Below, piece after piece: positions 44,742-53,559 of a DNA stretch of 64,000 nt. The notes beneath the pieces were generated by a model. It was not told where the DNA came from, made no database searches, and worked only from the letters and a program-made list of their open reading frames with translations. Numbering within the stretch: position 1 is the stretch's first letter; each line of letters begins with the position of its first letter. This DNA comes from Roseisalinus antarcticus (GTDB taxonomy: Bacteria; Pseudomonadota; Alphaproteobacteria; Rhodobacterales; Rhodobacteraceae): contig NZ_FWFZ01000001.1 in NCBI RefSeq assembly GCF_900172355.1, positions 372,001 through 436,000 on the forward strand, in the 5' to 3' direction. A program made the translations under genes and the position numbers.

Positions 44742-46334
44742 ATGTCACTCAAGAACACCTTGGCCACAGGGCTGCTGCTGACCGCATTCGGCGCGTCCGC
44801 GGCATCGGCCCAATCGTTGGTCTATTGCTCGGAAGGCTCGCCCGAGGGCTTCGACCCCGCGCTCTATACCGCGGGCACCACCTTCGACGCCTCCAGCCAC
44901 CCGCTCTACAACCAGCTGACCGAATTCCGCGTCGGCACCACCGAGGTGGTCCCCGGACTGGCGGAAAGCTGGAACGTGTCCGAAGACGGCATGACCATCA
45001 CGTTCAATCTGCGCGAGGGCGTGTCGTTCCACTCCAACGACATGTTCACGCCGACCCGCGACTTCAACGCGGATGACGTGATCTTCTCGTTCGACCGTCA
45101 GGGCAACGAGGAAAACCCCTACTACACCGTCTCCGGCGGCACCTGGGAATACTTCGGCGGCATGTCCATGCCCGACCTGATCGAGAGCATCGAGAAAGTC
45201 GACGACTACACCGTCGTCTTCAACCTGACCCGGCCCGAAGCGCCCTTCATCGCGAACATGGCGATGGATTTCGCCTCGATCGTGTCGAAGGAATACGCCG
45301 ACGCGATGCTTGAGGCCGGCACCCCCGAGATGGTGAACCAGGCGCCCATCGGCACCGGCCCGTTCACGCTGCAGGCCTACCAGAAGGACGCGGTCATCCG
45401 CTACCTGCGCAACGACGACTACTGGGGCGAACCCGCACAGGTCGAATCGCTGATCTTCGCGATCACGCCCGACGCGTCCGTGCGCTACCAGAAGGTGCAG
45501 GCCGGCGAGTGCCATATCATGGCCTACCCCAACCCCGCCGACATCAGCGCCATGCAAGAGGCCGAAGACATCGTGGTGATGGAGCAGGAAGGCCTGAACG
45601 TCGGCTACCTGGCCTACAACACGCTGGTGCCGCCCTTCGACAACGCCAACGTGCGTCGCGCCCTGAACATGGCGATCGACAAGCAGGCGATCATCGACGT
45701 GGTCTTCCAGGGCTCCGGCCAGATCGCCAAGAACCCGATCCCGCCGACCATGTGGTCCTATAACGAGGCCGTCGTCGACGACCCCTATGACCCCGAAGCC
45801 GCCCGCGAGATGCTCGAGGCCGAGGGTGTCACCGACCTGTCGATGAAGATCTGGGCGATGCCGGTGCAGCGTCCCTACAACCCCAACGCCCGCCGCATGG
45901 CCGAGCTGATGCAGGAAGACTTTGCCCAGATCGGCGTCGAGGTTGAGATCGTGTCCTACGAGTGGGGCGAATACCTGGCCCGCTCGCGCGAGCTCGACCG
46001 TGACGGTGCGGTCCTGCTGGGCTGGACCGGCGACAACGGCGACCCGGACAACTTCCTGGCCGTGCTGCTGGGCTGCGACGGCGTGGAAAACTCCAACCGC
46101 GCGAACTGGTGCTACCAGCCGTTCGAGGACGTGATCCAGCAGGCGAAAGTCCTGTCCGACCAGTCCGAGCGGGCCGCCCTCTATGAAGAGGCTCAGGTCA
46201 TCTTCAAGGAGCAGGCACCCTGGGCCACCATCGCCCATTCGGTCGTCTACATGACCATGCGCCCCGAGGTCGAAGGCTATGTCGTGCACCCGCTGGGTGG
46301 GCATATCTTCAACCAGGTCGGCCTGTCGGAATAA
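44742..46334 (+). CDS. dppA: Oligopeptide/dipeptide ABC transporter substrate-binding protein
   Basis: A 530-residue SBP_bac_5-family protein with a signal peptide of about 23 residues (ending SAASAQ before SLVYCSEGSPEGFDP). AGGAGG lies upstream of the ATG. Conserved family stretches include GTTFDASSHPLYNQL, GTGPFTLQAYQKDAVI (about 205-220) and VRRALNMAIDKQAIID (about 303-318). It binds peptides or similar amphipathic ligands in the periplasm for the permeases encoded downstream. A tandem repeat and a strong hairpin follow its stop, the usual way to keep binding-protein mRNA more abundant than that of the rest of the operon. Confidence 0.92.
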   Translation: MSLKNTLATGLLLTAFGASAASAQSLVYCSEGSPEGFDPALYTAGTTFDASSHPLYNQLTEFRVGTTEVVPGLAESWNVSEDGMTITFNLREGVSFHSNDMFTPTRDFNADDVIFSFDRQGNEENPYYTVSGGTWEYFGGMSMPDLIESIEKVDDYTVVFNLTRPEAPFIANMAMDFASIVSKEYADAMLEAGTPEMVNQAPIGTGPFTLQAYQKDAVIRYLRNDDYWGEPAQVESLIFAITPDASVRYQKVQAGECHIMAYPNPADISAMQEAEDIVVMEQEGLNVGYLAYNTLVPPFDNANVRRALNMAIDKQAIIDVVFQGSGQIAKNPIPPTMWSYNEAVVDDPYDPEAAREMLEAEGVTDLSMKIWAMPVQRPYNPNARRMAELMQEDFAQIGVEVEIVSYEWGEYLARSRELDRDGAVLLGWTGDNGDPDNFLAVLLGCDGVENSNRANWCYQPFEDVIQQAKVLSDQSERAALYEEAQVIFKEQAPWATIAHSVVYMTMRPEVEGYVVHPLGGHIFNQVGLSE

Positions 46335-46363
46335 TCGACGGACCATGTAATCGACGGACCAGG
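46332..46363 (+). repeat. 16-bp tandem duplication at the dppA 3' end
   Basis: TAATCGACGGACCA occurs at 46332-46345 and again at 46348-46361, a perfect 14-bp direct repeat with a 16-bp period. The first copy includes the dppA stop codon and the second repeats it out of use. It looks like a recent slippage duplication. Confidence 0.8.
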
Positions 46364-46366
46364 TAT

Positions 46367-46393
46367 CGGGGCGGCGCCATGCGCGTCGCCCCG
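46367..46393 (+). promoter_or_regulatory. Intercistronic hairpin between dppA and the M24 peptidase gene
   Basis: CGGGGCG and CGCCCCG form a 7-bp outer stem, continued by an inner GCGC-CAT-GCGC stem with a two-base bulge. No T-run follows. Such hairpins after a binding-protein gene usually limit read-through and protect the upstream mRNA from 3' exonucleases. Confidence 0.7.
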
Positions 46394-46449
46394 GACACCC
46401 CGGTCGCCCGTTCCGCGACATTCCCACACTGCGAAAAAGGCTGTCCGCC

Positions 46450-47559
46450 GTGAGCGCATCCCTCAAGACCCGCCTGTCGGACTATTCCGCCGTGGCCGCC
46501 CGCATGGGCGTCGACGCCGTCGCCCTTGTTCCGGGCCCGAATTTCACCCGCGCCGTGCAGCACCTCTTCATGAGCAACGAGCGCCCCTTTCTGCTGGTGA
46601 TCCCTGCCGACGGCCCGGCCGCCGCGCTCGTCCCCAACCTCGAACTGCGCAGCTGGGAGCTTGTGGGCTTCGACGGCGCCGTCTTCGACTGGCGCGACCA
46701 GGACGGATACGACGCCGCCTTCGCGGGGCTGATGGACCATCTGGGCATCGCCTCCCTCGGGGTCGAGGGCCAGGTCATGCGGGTCTTCATCCACCACGCT
46801 TTCCTCAAGGCTCGGCCCGACCTGCGGATCGTCGATGCCGAACGCGAGATCTCGGCCCTGCGGATGATCAAGACGCCGGACGACATCGCCGCCCTGCAAG
46901 CCGCCATCGACATTTCCGAACGCGCACTGGCCCGAACGCTGGACAGCGTCCGCCTGGGCCAGACCGAGAAAGAGATCGAGCAGGTGCTGATCCAGGCGCT
47001 CTTCGCCGAAGGGGCCGAGGATCAGTCCTTTCCGCCCATCGTGGCCGCCGGCGACGGCTCTGCCCGGCCCCATGCGAAGGCCCGCGCCGATTACGCGGTC
47101 AAGGCCGGCGACGCGCTGCTGCTGGATTTCGGCGCCCGCAAGCATGGCTTCGCCGCCGACATCACCCGCACCGTGTTCCTCGACCATGTCAGCGACGAAG
47201 GGGCCGCGGTCTATGACACCGTGCTGCGCGCCAACCTGGCCGGGTTCGACATCACCCGCGCCGGCGTGACCGCCCACCAGATCGACGACCACGTGATCGG
47301 CGTGCTCGAGGCCTCGCCCTATGCCGACCGTATCCGCACCAAGACCGGCCATGGCCTGGGTCGGGACGTCCACGAGGCGCCCTACATCATGCGCGGCAAC
47401 CACATGGTCCTGCCCGCGGGCACGGTCTATACCAACGAGCCCGGACTCTACGAGATCGACAATTTCGGCGTTCGGATCGAGGACGACGTGCTGATCACCG
47501 AAGGCGGCTGCACCTCCTTGACCAGCTTTCCCAAAGAGATGACGGTGCTCAGATGCTGA
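46450..47559 (+). CDS. M24-family metallopeptidase (Xaa-Pro peptidase type)
   Basis: Encodes 369 residues starting at GTG with AAAAGG upstream. It has a creatinase-like N-terminal domain (1-140) and a complete pita-bread metal site: D226 (LLDFGA), D237 (ADITR), H301 (GHGLG), E330 (NEPGLY) and E344 (RIEDDV). The family cleaves Xaa-Pro bonds or related amides. It sits between the binding-protein and permease genes of a peptide importer and overlaps dppB by seven bases. It therefore probably processes the imported peptide or amide in the cytosol, as there is no signal peptide. Confidence 0.88.
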   Translation: MSASLKTRLSDYSAVAARMGVDAVALVPGPNFTRAVQHLFMSNERPFLLVIPADGPAAALVPNLELRSWELVGFDGAVFDWRDQDGYDAAFAGLMDHLGIASLGVEGQVMRVFIHHAFLKARPDLRIVDAEREISALRMIKTPDDIAALQAAIDISERALARTLDSVRLGQTEKEIEQVLIQALFAEGAEDQSFPPIVAAGDGSARPHAKARADYAVKAGDALLLDFGARKHGFAADITRTVFLDHVSDEGAAVYDTVLRANLAGFDITRAGVTAHQIDDHVIGVLEASPYADRIRTKTGHGLGRDVHEAPYIMRGNHMVLPAGTVYTNEPGLYEIDNFGVRIEDDVLITEGGCTSLTSFPKEMTVLRC

Positions 47560-48560
47560 ATTATATCCTGGGCCGCCTGCTGACCTTCGTGCCGACCTTC
47601 ATCGGGGTCACGCTGATTTCATTCGGCTTCATCCGGATGCTGCCGGGGGACCCGATCATCGTGATGGCGGGCGAACGCGGCCTGACCGAGGAACGCTATG
47701 CCGAGCTGTCGGCACAATTCGGCTTCGACCGGCCGCTGCCGGTGCAGTTCTGGGAATACCTGACCGGCGTCCTGCAAGGCGACCTCGGCACCTCGTTCGT
47801 CACCAAGCGCCCGGTCTGGGACGAGTTCTTTTCACTGTTCCCCGCCACGCTGGAGCTGTCGGTCTGCGCGATGATCTTCGCCGTGGCGCTGGGGCTGCCC
47901 GCGGGCGTGATCGCCGCCGTGAACCGCGGCAAGTTCTTCGACCGGGCGCTGATGTCCACGGCGCTGGTGGGCTATTCGATGCCGATCTTCTGGTGGGCGC
48001 TGCTGCTGATCATCGTCGTTTCCGGCACCCTGCAATGGACGCCCGTCTCGGGCCGGATCGACCTGCTTTACTACTTCCCGAATCCCACGGGCTTCATGCT
48101 CTACGACAGCCTCGTGTCGGGCCAGAGTGGCGCGTTCGGCTCGGCCGTGCGGCACCTGGTCCTGCCCACGATCGTGCTGGGCACGATCCCGCTGGCCGTG
48201 ATCGCCCGCCAGACCCGGTCGGCCATGCTGGAAGTCCTGAGCGAGGATTACATCCGCACCGCCCGCGCCAAGGGCCTGAACCCGTCGCGCATCAACGGCA
48301 TCCACGCCCTGCGCAACGCGCTGATCCCGGTCATCACGGTGATCGGCCTGTCGGTCGGCACGCTGCTGGCCGGGGCGATCCTGACCGAGACGATCTTCAG
48401 CTGGCCCGGCATCGGCAAGTGGATGGTCGACAGCATCTTCCGCCGTGACTACCCGGTGGTGCAGGGCGGGCTGTTGCTGATCGCGGTCATGGTGATGATC
48501 GTGAACCTCATCGTCGACATGCTCTACGGCGTCATCAACCCCAAGATCAGGAAGCGCTGA
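47553..48560 (+). CDS. dppB: Peptide ABC transporter permease (DppB type)
   Basis: A 335-residue inner-membrane permease with six helices. The N-terminus ILGRLLTFVPTFIGVTLISF and the cytoplasmic EAA-type loop IRTARAKGLNPSRINGIHAL (about 233-252) are typical of DppB/OppB. A large loop after helix 1 contains MLPGDPIIVMAGERG. It forms the translocation channel with the next gene product, with which it overlaps by one base (TGATG). Confidence 0.94.
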   Translation: MLNYILGRLLTFVPTFIGVTLISFGFIRMLPGDPIIVMAGERGLTEERYAELSAQFGFDRPLPVQFWEYLTGVLQGDLGTSFVTKRPVWDEFFSLFPATLELSVCAMIFAVALGLPAGVIAAVNRGKFFDRALMSTALVGYSMPIFWWALLLIIVVSGTLQWTPVSGRIDLLYYFPNPTGFMLYDSLVSGQSGAFGSAVRHLVLPTIVLGTIPLAVIARQTRSAMLEVLSEDYIRTARAKGLNPSRINGIHALRNALIPVITVIGLSVGTLLAGAILTETIFSWPGIGKWMVDSIFRRDYPVVQGGLLLIAVMVMIVNLIVDMLYGVINPKIRKR

Positions 48561-49471
48561 TGACCGAGACCGCGGCCTCTCCCGCCCCGCCCGCCGAGGC
48601 GCCAGAACGTCCCGGCCGCCTGCGCGAGTTCTGGTTCTATTTCCGCGAGAACCGGGGCGCGGTCGCCGGGCTCTGGGTCTTTGCCGGGTTCGCGTTCCTC
48701 GCGCTGTTCGGGCCCTGGATCGCGCCCCATGACGCGACCGAGCAATTCCGCGACTTCGCCCTGCAACCGCCGGTCTGGCAAGAGGGCGGAAGCTGGACCT
48801 ATGTCCTGGGCACCGACCCGCTGGGCCGCGACATGCTCTCGCGGCTGATCGAGGGGGCGCGCTATTCGTTCTTCGTGGGCATCGTGGTCGTCAGTGTCGC
48901 CGCCTCGGGCGGGATCTTCATCGGCGTGCTGTCGGGGTTCGCGCCCAAATGGGTCGACACGATCATCATGCGGGTGATGGACATCATCCTCGCCTTCCCC
49001 TCCCTGCTGCTGGCGCTGGTGCTGGTGGCGATCCTCGGGCCCTCGCTGACCAATGCGATGATCGCCATCGCCATCGTGCTGCAACCGCATTACGTCCGCC
49101 TGACCCGCGCCAGCGTGCTGTCAGAGCGGCAGAAGGACTATGTCACCTCGGCCCGGGTCGTGGGCGCGGGCCGACTTCGGCTGATGTTCATCACCGTACT
49201 GCCCAATTGCCTCGCTCCGATCATCGTGCAGGCGGCGCTGTCGTTCTCGACCGCGATCCTCGACGCCGCGGCGCTCGGCTTTCTTGGGATGGGGGCGCAG
49301 CCGCCGACACCGGAATGGGGCACCATGCTGGCCGAGGCGCGCGAATTCATCCTGCGCGCCTGGTGGGTCGTGACCTTCCCCGGCCTCGCCATACTCGTCA
49401 CCGTCCTTGCGATCAACCTGATGGGCGACGGGCTGCGCGACGCCCTCGATCCCAAGATGAAGAGGAGCTAG
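48560..49471 (+). CDS. dppC: Peptide ABC transporter permease (DppC type)
   Basis: A 303-residue permease with an OppC-type N-terminal segment (FRENRGAVAGLWVFAGFAFL) and a proline-rich first 18 residues. Further features are YVLGTDPLGRDMLSRLIEGA (about 75-94) and the EAA loop VTSARVVGAGRLRLMFITVL (about 194-213). It stops at TAG 49469-49471; an AGGAG within its last codons provides the ribosome-binding site for the next gene. Confidence 0.94.
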   Translation: MTETAASPAPPAEAPERPGRLREFWFYFRENRGAVAGLWVFAGFAFLALFGPWIAPHDATEQFRDFALQPPVWQEGGSWTYVLGTDPLGRDMLSRLIEGARYSFFVGIVVVSVAASGGIFIGVLSGFAPKWVDTIIMRVMDIILAFPSLLLALVLVAILGPSLTNAMIAIAIVLQPHYVRLTRASVLSERQKDYVTSARVVGAGRLRLMFITVLPNCLAPIIVQAALSFSTAILDAAALGFLGMGAQPPTPEWGTMLAEAREFILRAWWVVTFPGLAILVTVLAINLMGDGLRDALDPKMKRS

Positions 49472-49475
49472 CGCC

Positions 49476-50453
49476 ATCTCTCTCCTGCGCATCAGAAACC
49501 TCAGCGTCGATTTCGCGACGTCGGGCGGGCAGTTCCGCGCCGTCGACGCGGTCGACCAGGATGTGAACACCGGCGAGATCCTCGCCATCGTGGGCGAAAG
49601 CGGCTCTGGCAAGTCGGTCTCGATGCTGGCGGTCATGGGGCTTCTGCCCTGGACCGCGACGGTCACCGCCGACGAGGTCAGCTTCAACGGCCAGGACCTG
49701 CTGCGGATCGAGCCCCGCGCCCGCCGCCGGATCGTCGGCAACGAGATGGCGATGATCTTCCAGGAGCCGATGTCCTCGCTCAATCCCTGCTTCCCGGTGG
49801 GCTGGCAGATCAAGGAAGTGCTGCGCTATCACCTCGGCCTCGGGCGCAGGGCGCGGCACGCCCGCGCGATCGAGCTGTTCCAGCAGGTCGGCATCCCAGA
49901 CCCCGAGCGGCGGCTGGCCGCCTTCCCGCACCAGATGTCGGGCGGCATGAACCAGCGGGTGATGATCGCCATGGCCATCGCCTGCAAGCCCAAGCTGCTG
50001 ATCGCGGACGAGCCGACCACCGCGCTCGACGTCACCATCCAGGCGCAGATCCTCGACCTTCTGAAATCCCTGCGCGACGACAGCGGCATGGGCCTTGTGC
50101 TCATCACCCATGACATGGGCGTGGTGGCCGAGACCGCCGAGCGTGTCAGCGTGCAATACGCCGGCCAGAAGATCGAAGAGCAGCCCGTCGTGCCGCTGTT
50201 CCGCGACCCGCATCACCCCTATACCAAGGCCCTGCTCGACGCCCTGCCCGAGCGCGCCACCGAAAAGCGCCTGCCGACGATCCCGGGCGTCGTGCCGGGA
50301 CAATTCGACCGGCCCGCCGGCTGTCTCTTCTCGCCGCGCTGCAAGTTCGCCGATGCCAGGTGCAAGGCGCAGGCGCCGACGGTTCAGGGCCCCGAATGGG
50401 GCTTTGCCCGCTGTTTCTATCCCCTGGGCGAAGACGAAAGGGTCCTGTCATGA
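49476..50453 (+). CDS. dppD: Peptide ABC transporter ATP-binding protein (DppD type), apparent ATC start
   Basis: The frame encodes an intact Dpp[15 protein letters not shown] as first strand, Walker A GESGSGKS (40-47), signature MSGGMNQRV, Walker [13 protein letters not shown], and the C-terminal oligopeptide domain [19 protein letters not shown] at 49458 closes the frame upstream, and no ATG, GTG or TTG occurs until a GTG at 49563, which would delete the first 29 residues, including strand 1. ATC at 49476 lies eight bases after AGGAG exactly where homologues have ATG, giving (M)SLLRIRNL. It is either a rare AUC start, an ATG-to-ATC mutation, or a base error. A CTG at 49485 is the other option. 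Confidence 0.82.
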   Translation: MSLLRIRNLSVDFATSGGQFRAVDAVDQDVNTGEILAIVGESGSGKSVSMLAVMGLLPWTATVTADEVSFNGQDLLRIEPRARRRIVGNEMAMIFQEPMSSLNPCFPVGWQIKEVLRYHLGLGRRARHARAIELFQQVGIPDPERRLAAFPHQMSGGMNQRVMIAMAIACKPKLLIADEPTTALDVTIQAQILDLLKSLRDDSGMGLVLITHDMGVVAETAERVSVQYAGQKIEEQPVVPLFRDPHHPYTKALLDALPERATEKRLPTIPGVVPGQFDRPAGCLFSPRCKFADARCKAQAPTVQGPEWGFARCFYPLGEDERVLS

Positions 50454-51409
50454 CAGCCGAGACGGTCATGTCCGCCACCGGGCTCAAGCGTGATTACGAC
50501 GTGGGCGGCGGCCTGTTCAGCAAGCCGCGTGTCCTGCACGCCGTCGCGGGCGTCGATTTCCGGCTCAGCCCGCGCAAGACACTGGCCGTGGTGGGCGAAA
50601 GCGGCTGCGGGAAATCCACCCTCGCGCGAATGGTCACGATGATCGAGGCGCCGACGGCCGGCACGCTGACCCTCGACAGCACCGACATGGTGCCCGAGAC
50701 CTGGCCCCAACTGCGCCAGCACGTGCAGATAGTGTTCCAGGATCCCTACGGATCGCTCAACCCGCGCCAGCGGGTGGGTACGATCCTCGAGGAACCGCTG
50801 GTCATCAACCGCCCCCGGATGTCATCCGCCGAGCGCGAGGCCAAGGCCCGCGAGATGCTGGGCCTCGTCGGCCTGCGGCCCGAGCATTACGACCGCTATC
50901 CGCACATGTTCTCGGGCGGTCAGCGCCAGCGGATCGCCATCGCGCGGGCGCTGATGCTCGACCCCAAGGTGCTGGTGCTGGACGAGCCCGTCTCTGCACT
51001 CGACCTCTCGATCCAGAGCGCGATCATCAACCTGCTGGTGGACCTGCAGGATCGGCTCGACCTCGCCTATCTCTTCATCAGCCACGATCTGAGCGTGGTG
51101 CGGCACCTCGCCGACGACGTGATGGTCATGTATCTGGGCCGCGTGGTCGAACGTGGCGCCAAGGAGGCGATCTTCGGCGCCCCCCAGCATCCCTATACGC
51201 AGGCGTTGCTCTCGGCCACGCCCAAGGCCGATCCGACCGCGGCGCACGAGCGCATCAAGCTGGCGGGGGAATTGCCGTCGCCCTTCGACGTATCGGACGG
51301 CTGCCCCTTCGCGCCGCGGTGCTGGAAAGTGGCCGACAAATGCCGCAGGGAACGCCCCGCGCTGTCGGACGACGCCCATGCCGCGGCCTGTTTCTTTCCC
51401 GGAGCCTGA
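50450..51409 (+). CDS. dppF: Peptide ABC transporter ATP-binding protein (DppF type)
   Basis: A 319-residue ATPase. The ATG overlaps the dppD stop (ATGA). It carries Walker A GESGCGKST (about 49-57), signature FSGGQRQRIAIARAL, Walker B VLVLDEPVSALD, and the C-terminal oligopeptide-transporter domain with CPFAPRCWKVADKC. It is the second nucleotide-binding subunit of the importer and closes the operon. Its stop lies inside a palindrome shared with the end of the convergent oxidoreductase gene. Confidence 0.95.
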   Translation: MTAETVMSATGLKRDYDVGGGLFSKPRVLHAVAGVDFRLSPRKTLAVVGESGCGKSTLARMVTMIEAPTAGTLTLDSTDMVPETWPQLRQHVQIVFQDPYGSLNPRQRVGTILEEPLVINRPRMSSAEREAKAREMLGLVGLRPEHYDRYPHMFSGGQRQRIAIARALMLDPKVLVLDEPVSALDLSIQSAIINLLVDLQDRLDLAYLFISHDLSVVRHLADDVMVMYLGRVVERGAKEAIFGAPQHPYTQALLSATPKADPTAAHERIKLAGELPSPFDVSDGCPFAPRCWKVADKCRRERPALSDDAHAAACFFPGA

Positions 51410-51439
51410 GCGGGCGGCGCCGCCATGCGCCTCGCTCAG
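51406..51439. terminator. Palindrome spanning both convergent stop codons
   Basis: CTGAGCG (51406-51412) and CGCTCAG (51433-51439) form a 7-bp stem. The inner loop holds the self-complementary GGCGGCGCCGCC. The left arm contains the dppF stop and the right arm the stop of the Gfo/Idh/MocA gene, so one structure may end both transcripts. No T-run is present. Confidence 0.6.
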
Positions 51440-52446
51440 CCCTGGCCCAGCATTTCCGGCGTCACGGCGACCGGCGTGCCGGTCTTTGCCGACAGTGTCG
51501 CCGCCTCGGCGATCGCCAGGGCATTGATGCCGTCCTGCAAGGTCGCCGGCATGGGCGTGCCGCCCTCGACCGCCGCCACGAACGCCGCCCATTCGATCTC
51601 GTAGGCGCGCATGTAGCGCTGAAGAAAGAAGAACTCGGGCTTCGCGCTCTCGACGCCGGTCCCGGTGGATTTGCGCACCGTGTTCTCCAGCACGTTCTCC
51701 ACCGAAAGCATCCCCTCGGAGCCGAGGTATTCCAGCCGCTGGTCATAGCCATAGGCCGCGCGGCGCGAGTTCCGGATGACGCAGATGCGCCCGTCCGCAT
51801 AGCGCAGCACGATCACCGCCGTGTCCACGTCCCCGGCCTCGCCGATCGCCGGGTCGACGAGTGAACTCGCCGTGGCGGTCACCGTCTCGGGCACGCCGCC
51901 CATAATCCAGCTCGCCATGTCGAAATCGTGGATCGCCATGTCCCGGAACAGCCCGCCGGAGACGCCGATATAGGCCAGGGGCGGCGGCGCGGGATCGAAT
52001 GAGGTGATGGACAGCAGCTCGCCCTTGCCAATCTCTCCGGCATCGAAGGCGGCCTTGGCCGCAGCGAAGCTGGGATCGAAGCGGCGGTTGAAGCCGACCA
52101 TGACGGGCCGGCCGGTGCTGTCGGCGGCCGCCTTGCAAGCCAGCGCCCGGTCGAGCGACAGATCCACCGGCTTTTCGCAAAGCACCGCCTTGCCGGCCGC
52201 CGTCGCCGCTTCGATCAGGGGCGAATGGGTGTCGGTCGGGGTCGCGATCAGCACCGCGTCGATGGCCGGATCGGCGATGATCTGCTCGGAACTGCGGACC
52301 TCGGCGCCACAGGTCGCCGCAAGCGCTTCGGCCGCGGGCGCGTGCACGTCCGAGATCGCGGCCAGCCGGCTGTTCGCGTTCGAGGCGATGGCCCTGGCAT
52401 GAACCTGGCCGATGCGTCCGGCGCCGAGAAGACCGATGGTCAGCAT
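51436..52446 (-). CDS. Gfo/Idh/MocA-family oxidoreductase (inositol 2-dehydrogenase type)
   Basis: A 336-residue NAD(P)-dependent sugar or polyol dehydrogenase. The ATG at 52446 is preceded by GGAGGG. The N-terminal Rossmann motif is LLGAGRIGQVHARAI (about 5-19), followed by LIATPTDTHSPLIEAA and the catalytic lysine in LCEKPVDLSLD (about 95). The C-terminal domain includes DMAIHDFDMASWIMGG (about 167-182), with the histidine and aspartate that bind substrate in IolG-like enzymes. No other inositol genes adjoin it, so the substrate is uncertain. Confidence 0.88.
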   Translation of the reverse strand: MLTIGLLGAGRIGQVHARAIASNANSRLAAISDVHAPAAEALAATCGAEVRSSEQIIADPAIDAVLIATPTDTHSPLIEAATAAGKAVLCEKPVDLSLDRALACKAAADSTGRPVMVGFNRRFDPSFAAAKAAFDAGEIGKGELLSITSFDPAPPPLAYIGVSGGLFRDMAIHDFDMASWIMGGVPETVTATASSLVDPAIGEAGDVDTAVIVLRYADGRICVIRNSRRAAYGYDQRLEYLGSEGMLSVENVLENTVRKSTGTGVESAKPEFFFLQRYMRAYEIEWAAFVAAVEGGTPMPATLQDGINALAIAEAATLSAKTGTPVAVTPEMLGQG

Positions 52447-52935
52447 GAATATCCCTCCGACAAGGTTCCGACACTTGGGACCGCGAAAGATGCGGCACGT
52501 CCCGAGGGCCCGCTGCCCCTCGGGTTCGCAAGTCATGTGCCAGAAGTGGGATACCGCGGCCAAGAGCCCCATGCGCGTTTCATATCATTCACATCATTGG
52601 AATGACGGAATTGCATGACGGATTACAGCAGGGCCCTGCCTGCGCCGCCGTCTCGGCGACAAGACCACCCGCGGTGCACGGCCGGATCGACGCAGGAGTT
52701 TCATGCTGCGCAAGCGCCCCGCCGGCGCCAGACCTCAGTCTCACCCGGGACCTTGCCGACGAGGAAAATCAAAAAAGTCCCCAATGTTTCGGCAAAAGGT
52801 GGCAATATATCCATGAGGCATATCCACGACCACGCCCCGGGCTTTCGTCGCGCCCGCGCGGCGGACCCGGTCGCGGGTCAGGACAGCCGGCCGAGGCCCT
52901 GCCCCCGGCGGTCCCCGGTCCCGATCCGGGCGTGC
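52447..52935. other. 489-bp gap upstream of the Gfo/Idh/MocA gene
   Basis: No gene is supported. It should contain the oxidoreductase promoter (leftward) and the 3' end of the CoA-transferase transcript. A 6-bp inverted repeat lies at 52585-52605. A locally AT-rich stretch around 52768-52815 includes AAAATCAAAAAAG and GCAATATAT and may hold a promoter, but no convincing -35/-10 pair was found. Short frames on either strand lack ribosome-binding sites. Confidence 0.55.
52585..52605. promoter_or_regulatory. Operator-like inverted repeat upstream of the Gfo/Idh/MocA gene
   Basis: TCATTC-ACATCATTG-GAATGA: perfect 6-bp arms with a 9-bp spacer in an AT-rich patch about 140 bp before the oxidoreductase start. 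ATCATT also recurs inside the spacer, and two GGAA boxes lie at 52599 and 52607. It may be a regulator site for sugar or polyol use. Confidence 0.4.
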
Positions 52936-53559
52936 TCAGGCGGCAAGCGGGGCGCCGGTCACCGCGCGGAGGGCCTCCAGCGTTATGCCCGGCGCGAGCT
53001 CGACGATGCCCAGCCCGCCGGGCCCCGGCGCGAAGACCCCCATCTCGGTCACGATGAGGTCCACCGGGCGCTCCGATGTCAGCGGCAGGGTGCAGGTCCC
53101 GACGATCTTGGGCGCCCCCCGGGCGGTGTGTGTCATGGCGACGATGACCCGTTTCGCGCCGCCCACAAGGTCCATTGCCCCGCCCATGCCCGGCACCATC
53201 TTGCCCGGCACCATCCAGTTGGCGAGCCGGCCCTGGCCGTCCACCTGCAGGCCGCCCAGCACGGTGACATCCACGTGCCCGCCGCGGATCAGGCCGAAGC
53301 TCATGGCGCTGTCCATAGCCGCGGCCCCCGGCACCGCGGTGATGAAGCCGCCGCCCGCATCGGTCAGGTCCGGGTCCTCCATCCCCTCGGGCGGGCGGGC
53401 CCCCATGCCGATCACGCCGTTCTCGGCCTGGAAGAACACCCCGGCATCGGCCGGAATGTAGCCCGCCACGAGGCTCGGCAGCCCGATCCCGAGGTTGACC
53501 AGCGTGCCGGGCAGGATCTCTTGCGCGACGCGGGCGGCGATGTAGTCCTTGGGCTCCAT
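52936..53559 (-). CDS. 3-oxoacid / acetate CoA-transferase, subunit B
   Basis: A 207-residue protein of CoA-transferase family I. The catalytic glutamate is in FQAENGVIGMG (about residues 43-53), which matches the S/A-E-N-G motif of AtoA/ScoB. Further family stretches are VNLGIGLPSLV (about 21-31) and GLQVDGQGRLANW. It works with subunit A, encoded by the gene that overlaps it by one base, moving CoA between acyl groups such as succinate and acetoacetate. The exact acid cannot be told from sequence. Confidence 0.9.
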   Translation of the reverse strand: MEPKDYIAARVAQEILPGTLVNLGIGLPSLVAGYIPADAGVFFQAENGVIGMGARPPEGMEDPDLTDAGGGFITAVPGAAAMDSAMSFGLIRGGHVDVTVLGGLQVDGQGRLANWMVPGKMVPGMGGAMDLVGGAKRVIVAMTHTARGAPKIVGTCTLPLTSERPVDLIVTEMGVFAPGPGGLGIVELAPGITLEALRAVTGAPLAA

